The notes under the pieces were generated by a model. It had not been told where the DNA came from, did not search any database, and saw only the letters and a list, made by a program, of their open reading frames with translations. This document shows positions 52,671 to 61,272 of a DNA stretch of 64,000 bases, piece after piece. The position numbers and the translations under genes are program-made. The stretch comes from SIG480 sp045649265 (GTDB lineage Bacteria > Bacillota > Clostridia > Oscillospirales > JAAYXM01), in the NCBI GenBank assembly GCA_045649265.1, contig JAZRPO010000059.1, positions 1-64,000 of the forward strand, read 5' to 3'. Every line of letters starts with the position of its first letter. The stretch's first letter is position 1.

Positions 52671-54122
52671 TTAATATTTTGGGCGCCCAACCAATCGTCC
52701 CTTTCCAATGGCGTAAACATCATCAATTACCATCTGGAAGGAAGCCTTGCGATTTTCAGCAGTGGCTCGTTCTTCAATCTTTTCTTTATGGAAATCAATA
52801 AGCTCCTTGCTAAACGGAAGGTTACCTGTATTTAAAATACGAACTGCACCATTGTTGTCACGACAAGGAAGCATCTTTCCCGCGTTCACACGACAAGGAG
52901 CAAACGGAACATCAAGAACACCTGCTTCAACACTGCGACAAACACCAACTGCTATGTCCCCGTTTCCAAGTTCAAAGCATTTGTCAACAATTGCGCGTGT
53001 TTCCTGACAAATGATTTCCTTTTCCTGTTCCAAGTCATTGGAATTGAATGTCTGGTCAGCAAGCATATTAACAACCTGCTTAGTGCAACGCAATCCCTCT
53101 GCATTAGCTTCCATGGTAGGGATACCTACAGCTTCGTGAGGTGTTTTGACAATAACCTTTGTCGCTTTTGATAAAGCAGCGATAAGGCTTCCCGAAGAAA
53201 TAACACCAAACGCTTTTGCTTCGTCAGCCGGGAAACCTCCCATCCACTGATGAAGAACGGTAGTTACGTCAACATCAGAATATCCGTATTTGTTTAAGTA
53301 TTCATCGGTTAATTCCTGCAATGTACGAATAGCGGCAATATCCTGTACAAGATTACCACACTGACCATAACCAACAGTTATGTTTTTTACCCCTTGCTCT
53401 GCAGCAAGCAATGCCTCAATAATTGCAGCAGCATGAGAGATACAGGGAGGTACCAAAGTACCGGTCAATGGGCCGTAGGGTTCACGGTTGATTGAAACCC
53501 CCATTTCTTCATACAGACCTGTCAAACGATCAACATACTGCCAGTCACGGATTGTTCGTTCCATAGGAATGTTTTTGCAATAAGGCAGGTTGTAAGAAAT
53601 ACCGCCGCCTTCATAGCTTGTAAAACCGCCTGCATATGTAATTTCGGTCAACAATCTTGCATCAGGAGTGCCGTGACGAACCTGCATAGGCACATTGACA
53701 CTTTCAATAACCTGACGGCATTTTGCGACACCATGATTAACTGCGGGAAACCCATTGAGCATTGCTCTTTCTAAGCGCAAAGATTCTGCTATGCCGTTTT
53801 CTGCCTCTTCATAGCGGTTTTGTCTTGTATAACTGTCGATAGTTGAGGGTAACAGGTCTGCTTCTCCGTGTTTTTCCAGATACTGCATAAGTTTTATATG
53901 CTCTTCTACAACGGGAACACCTGCACGGGGCTGAACCAATGTACGATTGTCACGCTTTGCGGCTAAAAGCTTTTTGGAAAAGTTGCGTGACTCCGGCATA
54001 GCCTTGTGATAGGCAACCGCCTCTTCAATGTCGACATCTTTTCCGGTAGGCCATTGCTGCAAAACTTCCTGTCGCAGACTATTAAACTCGGCATCGGAAA
54101 GGCGTTTATTTCGAATATCCAT
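52671..54122 (-). CDS. glmE: Glutamate (methylaspartate) mutase subunit E
   Basis: The large barrel subunit of adenosylcobalamin-dependent glutamate mutase, which converts glutamate to 3-methylaspartate with subunit S. At 483 residues it has normal length. Family segments include VQPRAGVPVVEEHIKLMQYL, GTPDARLLTEITYAGGFTSYEGGG in part, LPYCKNIPMERTIRDWQYVD and LHQWMGGFPADEAKAFGVIS. A TTG at 54131 touches the GGAG ribosome site, so ATG 54122 is chosen. It overlaps glmL by 17 bases. Confidence 0.97.
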   Translation of the reverse strand: MDIRNKRLSDAEFNSLRQEVLQQWPTGKDVDIEEAVAYHKAMPESRNFSKKLLAAKRDNRTLVQPRAGVPVVEEHIKLMQYLEKHGEADLLPSTIDSYTRQNRYEEAENGIAESLRLERAMLNGFPAVNHGVAKCRQVIESVNVPMQVRHGTPDARLLTEITYAGGFTSYEGGGISYNLPYCKNIPMERTIRDWQYVDRLTGLYEEMGVSINREPYGPLTGTLVPPCISHAAAIIEALLAAEQGVKNITVGYGQCGNLVQDIAAIRTLQELTDEYLNKYGYSDVDVTTVLHQWMGGFPADEAKAFGVISSGSLIAALSKATKVIVKTPHEAVGIPTMEANAEGLRCTKQVVNMLADQTFNSNDLEQEKEIICQETRAIVDKCFELGNGDIAVGVCRSVEAGVLDVPFAPCRVNAGKMLPCRDNNGAVRILNTGNLPFSKELIDFHKEKIEERATAENRKASFQMVIDDVYAIGKGRLVGRPKY

Positions 54123-55497
54123 AATGTTCAAGCTCCTTTTTCATAATTCGCAAGGCAGTTCTGGGATAATATGATGATAAAAGTCCCATTGCAGCCAAAA
54201 TATACGTTCTGTCTACCCAAACATCAGCAGTTTTTGGTCTGAGTGATGCGGGATTTGCTGGTGAATAGAGGGCGAAACCTGCAATCTCTTCTGTCCTCTT
54301 TGCGTGGATAAGACTGCCACCCGTCACCACAATTTGTTTTACTTTGGTCAGATTTTTCCCTTCCTGAACAAATGTCTGACCCATCATTGTATATGTTTCT
54401 AAAATTGTGCCCGCATGACGCTTAACGGCTTCTTCTATGGCACATGACGCCAATGCATAATCCAAAGCTTCCATTTCGCTGTCGCCATTTGGCACTTTAT
54501 CGGTATTTTGCTTTAAATCATTTATCAAATCCTGTGCTCTTTCTTCCAAAAGGCCGGAAAGCTCGCATATTCGTTTTATTCCTGCAGCATCCACAATACC
54601 CTGAATGCTGTATCGCATACCAATATCGCCTTCTACCGTGCGCTTTGCATAAGGCTCAGGCAGGCCTTTGTACACCGTGTTCATATGCTCCGGCATTCCG
54701 TCTGCGATTGAATAAACATCAGTTGTAGCGCCGCCTACATCCACGGCTATCAAATCACCGATTCCAAGTTCATCGTCGTACCCCTTTGCAAGAAGCTCCA
54801 TCGCCTGAAGCACCGCAGAGGGCGTAGGCATCATTATGTCAGATAAATTTTCTGCCGCCTTGCTTAACCCTTTTGCCTGTATAATACGATTTAAGAATAT
54901 CTCTCTTATCTGCTTTTGTGTGGGCTCTATCTGCAAAGTTCCGAATTTAGGCATTACATTGGGACAAACATAAACCTCACAGTCCTTTAAAATTTCCTGA
55001 CACTCTTTTGCTGCTGTGCGGTTGCCTGCAATTATAACAGGAAAATCCGGTTTCATACCTGCCAGCATTTTCGCATTATGCAGAATACATTCCTTATTTC
55101 CGCCATCAGTTCCGCCTACCAGAAGGAAAATATCCGGATTGGTTTTTCTGATTTCTTCGATATCTTCCTCAGTCAACTCAAAGGAATATATTCCTACTAC
55201 TTTTGCTCCCGCTCCAAGACTCGCAAGCCTTGCTGCCTCTCCGGTAAGCTCAGGCACAAGACCGTTCGTGACCATCCGAAGCCCTCCTGCAGCTGAGGAG
55301 CAGGCGTAGCAAGCATCGTAAGAAATTTTACCTGTTTTCTCTTCTAAGATTTTAAGGCCTTGATTAAGCCCGTCATTTATATCAGTCTGGACGGTGGTAT
55401 ATGATGCGGCTGTGCCAAGAATCTCTTCCTTATCAACATCTACCGCGGTAAGCTTTGTATATGTACTGCCGAAATCAATCAGCAAGACATTTTTCAT
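54106..55497 (-). CDS. glmL: Glutamate mutase reactivating factor GlmL/MutL
   Basis: A 463-residue ASKHA-fold protein of the MutL family in glutamate mutase clusters. The phosphate loops are LLIDFGSTYTKLTAVD at the N-terminus and IAVDVGGATTDVYSI in the middle, with ILVVTGGSLIH late. It is thought to exchange damaged B12 cofactor. Its start overlaps the glmS stop by one base and its end overlaps glmE, a tightly coupled set. It is not the DNA mismatch-repair MutL. Confidence 0.95.
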   Translation of the reverse strand: MKNVLLIDFGSTYTKLTAVDVDKEEILGTAASYTTVQTDINDGLNQGLKILEEKTGKISYDACYACSSAAGGLRMVTNGLVPELTGEAARLASLGAGAKVVGIYSFELTEEDIEEIRKTNPDIFLLVGGTDGGNKECILHNAKMLAGMKPDFPVIIAGNRTAAKECQEILKDCEVYVCPNVMPKFGTLQIEPTQKQIREIFLNRIIQAKGLSKAAENLSDIMMPTPSAVLQAMELLAKGYDDELGIGDLIAVDVGGATTDVYSIADGMPEHMNTVYKGLPEPYAKRTVEGDIGMRYSIQGIVDAAGIKRICELSGLLEERAQDLINDLKQNTDKVPNGDSEMEALDYALASCAIEEAVKRHAGTILETYTMMGQTFVQEGKNLTKVKQIVVTGGSLIHAKRTEEIAGFALYSPANPASLRPKTADVWVDRTYILAAMGLLSSYYPRTALRIMKKELEHYGYSK

Positions 55498-55928
55498 TAA
55501 TTGTCACCATCCATATTAAGTAGCTCATGAAGAGCCTCAATAGTAGTTTCCGGTGAAGTTCCGGGAGGGAATGCACGGTCAAAACCCATAGCTTTAAAGC
55601 GCTTTTCTACATCCTCGAACTTCTGCTTGCCAATAACAATGTTACCCCCTACTAAAAGTGGGATTCCCTTAAGCCCTGCCTCATCACACTTTTCACGCAT
55701 GCCACGGCAGTCAAGCTCTCCCTGTCCATAAAGGGATGAAATGACAATGGCATCCGCACCACATTCGATAGCTGCGGCAATATATTCTTCCTGGGATACC
55801 ATAACACCGAGATTTACCACTTCAAACCCCGCTTCTGTAAAAGCGTGGTATAAAATCTTATTACCAACAGCATGAACATCGGCACCGATAACACCAATGA
55901 CTAAGACTTTCTTTTCACAATTCTCCAT
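55497..55928 (-). CDS. glmS: Glutamate (methylaspartate) mutase subunit S
   Basis: The small B12-binding subunit, 143 residues. The cobalamin motif is DVHAVGNKIL (DxHxxG; the His ligates cobalt) near residue 16, with SSLYGQGELDCRGM and LLVGGNIVIGKQ later. It is the first gene of the operon, behind a promoter with a palindrome. It must not be confused with the unrelated glucosamine synthase of the same symbol. Confidence 0.97.
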   Translation of the reverse strand: MENCEKKVLVIGVIGADVHAVGNKILYHAFTEAGFEVVNLGVMVSQEEYIAAAIECGADAIVISSLYGQGELDCRGMREKCDEAGLKGIPLLVGGNIVIGKQKFEDVEKRFKAMGFDRAFPPGTSPETTIEALHELLNMDGDN

Positions 55929-55970
55929 AACAGTACCTCATTATAGTATTTCATAGATAAACCATGATTG

Positions 55971-55986
55971 TTCTATACCTATAGAA
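55971..55986. promoter_or_regulatory. Probable operator palindrome over the glmS promoter
   Basis: TTCTATA-CC-TATAGAA is a perfect 7-bp inverted repeat with 2-base centre, overlapping the -10 region and start. The 8-mer CTATACCT inside it recurs at 57031-57038 just upstream of the GntR gene. It is a fitting site for that regulator. Confidence 0.6.
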
Positions 55987-56011
55987 TATAATGTTGTATA
56001 TCATTTGTCAA
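55983..56011 (-). promoter_or_regulatory. Promoter of the glmS-glmL-glmE-mal operon
   Basis: On the minus strand TTGACA (56006-56011), 17 bases and TATTCT (55983-55988) form a strong sigma-A promoter. It lies between the GntR gene and glmS, with an untranslated leader of about 50 bases. Confidence 0.85.
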
Positions 56012-56041
56012 GACAAAAATGTTGTTTTTTCTTTTTTATAT

Positions 56042-57019
56042 TTATATGCTTTTTTCGTCACGTATTTTTTTAATTTTTGTTTCAAGGTACAAAAGAGATC
56101 CCTCATCCATTTCGTAATTGCAATCAATTACATCGCCTTTAAACTTCGCTATAGCTTTAACGCTATCGGCATCAAAGTATTTTTCGTAGTTTTTAGGAAC
56201 AAGAATTGCATTCTTTCCCTTAAGATATTTCCCCAAATCTGCACTATCATCTAAAATCAACGGTTTGCTTAGAAGAACGTCTTCTGCATACATTTCGCAA
56301 GTGTTATATAAAAGCTCCGCAAAGCGCATACTGTACCCAACAATACCAATTTTTTCATCGGGACGAAGCTTAATAATATGCGACAAACAACGCGCAGAAG
56401 GTCTCAGAGCAACGCGTGCTATTCTTTTTTTGTCGGGAACAACTCTTTCCAGATGCAGAGAGTGCAGAGAGGTTGTAACAATGAGATCAAAATCATCGTT
56501 CAATTTATATGGATACTGCTTTACACTATCAAAAGTATAAGAATATAAATCAACCTCATCAATATATCTGAGCTGTTCTGACATCTGTGACAAATTTTCA
56601 GGATTACATTCTACCACAGCAACCTTTACATGTGCTTCTTCCTGAGAGCGTTCACGAAGTTTCAGGTTCAAAAATATGTTTATCTCAGAAGGCGATAGTC
56701 CCATTGTGTCCAACCTGTTAAGCAGCTCATCAATAGCAGCCATAGCCTGTTCTTTTCTGCTTCCTGAATTTGCAGGCTGATATTTTACAAATGTACCTCT
56801 TCCCTGCACCTTTTCGACAAGCCCAATCCGCTCCAGTTCATCATATGCCCGTTTTACAGTCCCTCTTGCAACTCCAACCTCGTCAATCATTTTTTGAACA
56901 GTCGGAAGCTGTTGTCCCGATGTGAGCGTACCATTTTTTATCGCAACACAAATTGCATCCACAAGTTGTTGATATATCGGAATATCAAGCTCAGTATTAA
57001 CTTTGTAAATTGATTCCAC
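56042..57019 (-). CDS. GntR-family regulator with a long ligand-binding-like domain
   Basis: A 325-residue transcription factor. The N-terminal winged helix (about 5-75) reads IPIYQQLVDAICVAIKNGTL, then QLPTVQKMIDEVGVARGTVK and GLVEKVQGRGTFVKY, the GntR pattern. The remainder has alternating strands such as VAVVECNPENLS, DFDLIVTTSLHSLHLE and EKIGIVGYSMRFAELL, which suggest a periplasmic-binding-protein-like fold. I chose the second GTG (57019), 9 bases from AGGGG; a GTG at 57028 is also open. It lies between the lyase and mutase blocks and is probably their regulator; the effector is unknown. Confidence 0.86.
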   Translation of the reverse strand: MESIYKVNTELDIPIYQQLVDAICVAIKNGTLTSGQQLPTVQKMIDEVGVARGTVKRAYDELERIGLVEKVQGRGTFVKYQPANSGSRKEQAMAAIDELLNRLDTMGLSPSEINIFLNLKLRERSQEEAHVKVAVVECNPENLSQMSEQLRYIDEVDLYSYTFDSVKQYPYKLNDDFDLIVTTSLHSLHLERVVPDKKRIARVALRPSARCLSHIIKLRPDEKIGIVGYSMRFAELLYNTCEMYAEDVLLSKPLILDDSADLGKYLKGKNAILVPKNYEKYFDADSVKAIAKFKGDVIDCNYEMDEGSLLYLETKIKKIRDEKSI

Positions 57020-57086
57020 AATTTTCACCCCTATACCTGTTTATTACAATTATGCCTTGCTCCACAAATTCACTAAGTTGCTTTGA

Positions 57087-57129
57087 TAGAATTTAAGGCG
57101 CGCTTTATATAAGCGTGCCTTAAATTCTA
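57087..57129 (-). terminator. Terminator-like hairpin after the hydratase beta gene
   Basis: A 19-bp stem (TAGAATTTAAGGCGCGCTT and near-complement, one G-U) with a 5-base loop lies between the hydratase beta stop and the regulator gene. Only a weak T-run follows on the minus strand, so some readthrough into the regulator is possible. Confidence 0.7.
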
Positions 57130-57136
57130 CTTATTA

Positions 57137-57694
57137 TTATCTTTTTTCAGCAAGATAATTTTTCCTTCCGATTTCATAGAGATTGTTGCCTTCGCTGTCA
57201 ATTATTACAACAACAGGAAAATCCTCTACCTCAAGTCTGCGGATAGCCTCGGCGCCAAGGTCCTCATATGCAACAACCTCAGCTTTTTTAATGCATTTGC
57301 TCAAAAGAGCTCCGCAACCGCCGATGGCACCGAAATATATCGCACCATGCTCTTTCATGGCATCAACAACTTCAGGGGATCTCTTGCCCTTGCCAATCAT
57401 GCCGGTAAGTCCCTGTTCAATCATGATAGGACTGTATGCATCCATACGATATGAAGTTGTAGGCCCTGCAGAGCCTATAGCTTGCCCCGGTTTCGCCGGT
57501 GTAGGACCCACAAAATAAATTATGCTGTCTTTAACATCAAAAGGCAATTCTTTACCCTGTGCAACAAGTTCGCACAGACGCTTATGAGCAGCATCTCTTG
57601 CGGTATAGATTACACCTGATATCAAACAACTGTCCCCTGCTTTTAATTTTTTTACATCTTCACGCGTCAATGGCGTCTTAACAGAAATAGCCAT
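57137..57694 (-). CDS. Class I fumarase-type hydratase beta subunit, probable mesaconase beta
   Basis: The 185-residue C-terminal half of a class I fumarase or tartrate dehydratase. Visible are LKAGDSCLISGVIYTARDAAH, PFDVKDSIIYFVGPTPAKPG, IGSAGPTTSYRMD and IYFGAIGGCGALLSK. The neighbours point to hydration of mesaconate to (S)-citramalate, the third step of the methylaspartate route, although fumarase activity is possible. Starts exactly where the alpha subunit ends, behind GGAGGTGATATAA. Confidence 0.88.
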   Translation of the reverse strand: MAISVKTPLTREDVKKLKAGDSCLISGVIYTARDAAHKRLCELVAQGKELPFDVKDSIIYFVGPTPAKPGQAIGSAGPTTSYRMDAYSPIMIEQGLTGMIGKGKRSPEVVDAMKEHGAIYFGAIGGCGALLSKCIKKAEVVAYEDLGAEAIRRLEVEDFPVVVIIDSEGNNLYEIGRKNYLAEKR

Positions 57695-58534
57695 TTATAT
57701 CACCTCCGTCTGATGTCTTGTAACATGACAATTTATGTTAACAGCAACAGGTAATCCGGCAATATGAGTCGGATACTGTTCAATATTTACAGCAAGCGCT
57801 GTAGTTCTGCCGCCAAATCCCTGCGGCCCGATACCAAGGTTGTTTATTTCGTCAAGCAAATCTTTCTCAAGGTCGGCATAAAAAGCATTGCTGTTGGGGA
57901 CATCTACCGGGCGAAGAAGAGCCTTTTTAGCAAGATACGCAGCCTTGTCAAAAGTGCCGCCTATGCCTACACCTACAACAATAGGGGGGCAAGGGTTAGG
58001 TCCGGCTTCTTCGACAGCTTTTATTACAAAATCCTTTACGCCCTGCAATCCGTCAGAGGGGCGAAGCATTGCGATTCTGCTCATGTTCTCGCTGCCAAAT
58101 CCCTTGGGAGCAACTGTGATTTCAATTTTATCCCCCGGAACGATGTCAAAGTAAAGCATTGCGGGCGTATTGTCGCCTGTGTTTACTCTGTCAAGCGGGT
58201 CGCGGACAACACTCTTTCTGAGATATCCTTCGCCATATCCCTGGCGAACACCCTCGTTTACAGCCTCGGTAATGTCGCCGTTTACATGAACATCCTGTCC
58301 GATTTTTAAAAACACGCAAGCAACACCTGTATCCTGACAAACAGGCTGATTTTTTTCATCCGCAATCTGATAGTTTTCGATAATGCGTTCTAATATTTCT
58401 TTTGCCTGATCCCAGGTTTCATTCTCATGGAAGGTTGAAATACATTCCTTCACATCTCTGCTTAAATGGCAGTTTGACTCAATGCACAATTTTTTCACCG
58501 CTTCGGTGATAAGCTTTGCATTAATTTCACGCAT
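57695..58534 (-). CDS. Class I fumarase-type hydratase alpha subunit, probable mesaconase alpha
   Basis: The 279-residue iron-sulfur subunit. Conserved cysteines appear in PVCQDTGVACVF, in PNPCPPIVVGVGIGG and in NINCHVTRHQ, consistent with a [4Fe-4S] cluster. RDPLDRVNTGDNTPAM and FGSENMSRIAMLRPSDG are family motifs. The oxygen-sensitive cluster fits a strict anaerobe. It follows citF by 14 bases and joins the lyase operon. Confidence 0.9.
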   Translation of the reverse strand: MREINAKLITEAVKKLCIESNCHLSRDVKECISTFHENETWDQAKEILERIIENYQIADEKNQPVCQDTGVACVFLKIGQDVHVNGDITEAVNEGVRQGYGEGYLRKSVVRDPLDRVNTGDNTPAMLYFDIVPGDKIEITVAPKGFGSENMSRIAMLRPSDGLQGVKDFVIKAVEEAGPNPCPPIVVGVGIGGTFDKAAYLAKKALLRPVDVPNSNAFYADLEKDLLDEINNLGIGPQGFGGRTTALAVNIEQYPTHIAGLPVAVNINCHVTRHQTEVI

Positions 58535-58548
58535 AAATTTTCCTCCTA

Positions 58549-59961
58549 TTAATTGTGTTGTGGTACATTGTAAATGTTATCCAGGACATCACCCTCGCGC
58601 CCGATAACCTGAGCAACCACCCTGTCGCCCTTTGGAAGCTTTTCAGGCTTGCCGGTAACGCGTTCGGTTTTTTCTTTAAGCTCTTTTATATCTATAACAG
58701 GTAGCCCTGCATTTACCAAACTTTTTTTAAGCTCTGTATTTTTGGGATTTACCGCAATCCCGCCCTGCGTAACTAAAACATCTATGTCCTTGCCCGGCGT
58801 GGAAATGCAGGTAACCCGATCAGTGACAATCGGAAGTCTCGCTCTGAACATGGGCGCAATAATCATGGAAAGCTTTGCACCTGCTGCCGCGTCACTGTGT
58901 CCGCCCGAGCCACCCATAATATAGCCGTTGGAGTCAGTATGTACATTAACATTAAAATCTGTATCGATTTCCGTTGCGCCCAGAATAACAACATCAAGGC
59001 TGTCGACAACTGCACTTCGGCTGCTTGGAGAAGCGTACTGCATAGCAGAAATTTCCTGATGCCTCGGGTCGCTTTTAATAGACTCTACTGCCGTTAAATC
59101 AAAGCACTGAACATCCATAAGACTCCGGAAACATCCGGCCTTGAGCATATCTACCATATAACCGGTGATACCCCCCAATCCGAAACTTCCTTTAATTTCT
59201 TTCTTAAGCATTATATCCTTCAAGAATTTTGCCGCAGCAAGAGACGCTCCGCCCGCTCCGGTCTGGAACGAAAACCCATCTTTTAAAAGCCCCGAAGCCT
59301 CTATAACCTTAGCGGCATGGGACGCCATAACAAGCCCAACGGGGTCACGAGTAATCTGGGTTGTTCCCGAAACAATACCTTTGGGGTTTCCGATAGCATC
59401 TACCAATACTACATAATCAATATAATCCTCAGAAATTGACCAATCCTGCAACGGATAAGATACCAGATTATCTGTAATGACCACTACTTTTTTTGCATAC
59501 ATTGCATCTGCATAAGCATATCCAAGGCTGCCACAGGCAGACTTTCCGTATTTACCGGAGCAGTTGCCCATAGGGTCCGCGCAGGGCGCTGCAATAAATG
59601 CCACATCAATAGGAGTTCTGCCTAAAGCAATATCGCTCGCACGACCGCCGTGGGTGCGGAACTGTACCGGTTTTTCCAAAACACCTTCCGAAAAAGCGCG
59701 ACCCGGGCCTTGAGCAATATAGTCCGCTGCAACACCTGTAACTACTTTGTTTTCAATATGTGTAAGCAAGGGTTTGTGTATATCAAACAGAGAGCTTGCA
59801 TTAACTGTAACATCTTTTATGCCAAGATTTGCAATTTCATCCATTACCATATTGAGCACGTAATCGCCATTACGGAGATGATGGTGAAACGAAACTGTCA
59901 TACCGTCTTTCAGCTCTGATAAGACAATCGCCTCGCGAATGGATTTTACCAGCTTATTCAT
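58549..59961 (-). CDS. citF: Citrate lyase alpha-type subunit (citramalate CoA-transferase)
   Basis: A 470-residue alpha subunit, which moves the acyl-carrier thioester from acetate to citrate or, here more likely, citramalate. It has MTVSFHHHLRNGDYVLNMVM, DIALGRTPIDVAFIAAPCAD, LVSYPLQDWSISEDYIDYVV and GSGGHSDAAAGAKLSMI. A longer frame reads to 60039, but ATG 59961 has AGGGGGG 6 bases upstream. It overlaps citE by 8 bases. Confidence 0.94.
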   Translation of the reverse strand: MNKLVKSIREAIVLSELKDGMTVSFHHHLRNGDYVLNMVMDEIANLGIKDVTVNASSLFDIHKPLLTHIENKVVTGVAADYIAQGPGRAFSEGVLEKPVQFRTHGGRASDIALGRTPIDVAFIAAPCADPMGNCSGKYGKSACGSLGYAYADAMYAKKVVVITDNLVSYPLQDWSISEDYIDYVVLVDAIGNPKGIVSGTTQITRDPVGLVMASHAAKVIEASGLLKDGFSFQTGAGGASLAAAKFLKDIMLKKEIKGSFGLGGITGYMVDMLKAGCFRSLMDVQCFDLTAVESIKSDPRHQEISAMQYASPSSRSAVVDSLDVVILGATEIDTDFNVNVHTDSNGYIMGGSGGHSDAAAGAKLSMIIAPMFRARLPIVTDRVTCISTPGKDIDVLVTQGGIAVNPKNTELKKSLVNAGLPVIDIKELKEKTERVTGKPEKLPKGDRVVAQVIGREGDVLDNIYNVPQHN

Positions 59962-60838
59962 TTCCATCCCCCCTGTCGATTCCCAATGCTTCTGCCATAG
60001 AAATAGTTCTCTCCGCCCTTGCAACAATGGGAGCATCAATCATTTTTCCGTGCAGAGCAATGGCACCTTTACCCTGCTCTTTGGCAAGACGTATAGCGTC
60101 CATGACCTCGTATGCATAATCTATATCTGCCCTTGTGGGACTGAACACTTCATTAATTACATCCACATGGCGCGGTGAAATGGATGCTTTTCCGGTAAAT
60201 CCCAGGCTTTTCGCAAGAGTAGCATCAGCCACAATGCCTTCGTCATCATTTACATCGGTAAATGGTGTATCATAAACGTCAATACCGGCAGCACGCGCAG
60301 CTACAACAAGTCGGGTTCTGGCATATTCGATTTCCCTTCCCTCTTTGGTGCGCTTACACTGAAGGTCAGCGGTTAAATCCTCTGCACCTAAAAACAGTGC
60401 CGCGACACGTTTTGAACAAGAAGCGATTGCATAAGCATTTTCAACACCCAAAGCAGTCTCGATAAGAGGCATCAGCCCCACCGCACCCCGACTCAGGCCC
60501 AGCTTATTTTCAACCTCGGTAATATACTCATCTGCAACAAGTGCATCCTTTGGAACACCTGTTTTAGGAAGCAAAATAAGGTCAGGTTTTTCAGGAAGAA
60601 TCGCATCAATATCTGCTTTCCAGTAATCAGTATCAACAGAATTAATACGGACAATAACCTCACAGCCTTTTAAATCCATATAACGCATGGTATTACGCAC
60701 CAGAATTCTGGCTGCGTCCTTTTCTGCAGGAGATACCGCATCCTCTAAATCAAAGATTACTGCGTCAGCTCCAAGACAATTTGCATTTATAAGCATATTA
60801 GGATTATTGCCCGGCAAAAACAACATACTGCGGCGCAT
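59954..60838 (-). CDS. citE: Citrate lyase beta-type subunit (citramalyl-ACP lyase)
   Basis: The 294-residue lyase subunit that cleaves citryl- or citramalyl-ACP. Visible are RRSMLFLPGNNPNMLINANC, DAVIFDLEDAVSPAEKD, VRINSVDTDYWKADI, LMPLIETALGVENAY and FLGAEDLTADLQCKRT. The metal-binding Glu and Asp are present. Whether it takes citrate or citramalate is not visible in the motifs; the island argues for citramalate (products acetate and pyruvate). Confidence 0.94.
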   Translation of the reverse strand: MRRSMLFLPGNNPNMLINANCLGADAVIFDLEDAVSPAEKDAARILVRNTMRYMDLKGCEVIVRINSVDTDYWKADIDAILPEKPDLILLPKTGVPKDALVADEYITEVENKLGLSRGAVGLMPLIETALGVENAYAIASCSKRVAALFLGAEDLTADLQCKRTKEGREIEYARTRLVVAARAAGIDVYDTPFTDVNDDEGIVADATLAKSLGFTGKASISPRHVDVINEVFSPTRADIDYAYEVMDAIRLAKEQGKGAIALHGKMIDAPIVARAERTISMAEALGIDRGDGNE

Positions 60839-61107
60839 CAGATATCCCCCTCTCCGCGAAGAACAGCGGTTTCAACCCTGGCGCGGATTACACATTCAAG
60901 TGCACCCCTATCTATCACACGAACACAGGCATTTTCCACTCCATGTTCTTTTAATGTCTCTCTTATTACAGTTTGAATTTTTTCTCCGAACTGTTTTTGA
61001 ACAACAGACTCAAGCTGGATGCTTAAACCATCTTGCGCCGGCTCAATCTCAACGTACGCATCGCTCGATTCCATTGTTCCCGCTGATGCACATCTGGAAA
61101 TATCCAT
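60838..61107 (-). CDS. citD: Citrate lyase acyl carrier protein (gamma subunit)
   Basis: An 89-residue acyl carrier protein. The prosthetic-group Ser lies in ASAGTMESSDAYVEIEPA; family members carry phosphoribosyl-dephospho-CoA there. A TTG at 61116 is too close to AAAGGAG; the ATG at 61107 is 9 bases from it. It is the first gene of the lyase operon and its stop overlaps the citE start (TGATG). Confidence 0.93.
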   Translation of the reverse strand: MDISRCASAGTMESSDAYVEIEPAQDGLSIQLESVVQKQFGEKIQTVIRETLKEHGVENACVRVIDRGALECVIRARVETAVLRGEGDI

Positions 61108-61165
61108 TTGCTGCAACTCCTTTCATATCCTCTATAAACAAAAAGTTGTAGTCCAATTTATCAAT

Positions 61166-61194
61166 ATTATATAATACAATTTTAAAAAAATCAA
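61166..61194 (-). promoter_or_regulatory. Promoter of the citDEF-mesaconase operon
   Basis: Minus-strand TTGATT (61189-61194), 17 bases and TATAAT (61166-61171). A perfect palindrome TATTATATAATA (61165-61176) covers the -10 box. Confidence 0.82.
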
Positions 61195-61210
61195 TTATTT
61201 CCTTTCTTCT

Positions 61211-61239
61211 TTGCATTTTTGCTAATTATGAGTTATAAT
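61211..61239 (+). promoter_or_regulatory. Promoter of the citC operon
   Basis: TTGCAT (61211-61216), 17 bases and TATAAT (61234-61239), diverging from the citD promoter with 16 bases between the two -35 boxes. Joint control of lyase and its maturation genes is likely. Confidence 0.85.
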
Positions 61240-61272
61240 GTTATCAATAAATTATATTTAAAAGGATAAAAT

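Noticed and set aside
54106..55497. MutL as a mismatch-repair protein
   Set aside because: The ASKHA motifs and position between glmS and glmE fit the glutamate mutase reactivase; no GHKL ATPase motifs are present.
57137..61107. A citrate fermentation plus TCA fumarase operon
   Set aside because: There is no citrate transporter, oxaloacetate decarboxylase or citrate two-component system, while glutamate mutase and methylaspartase are adjacent; the citramalate/mesaconate reading explains all genes.
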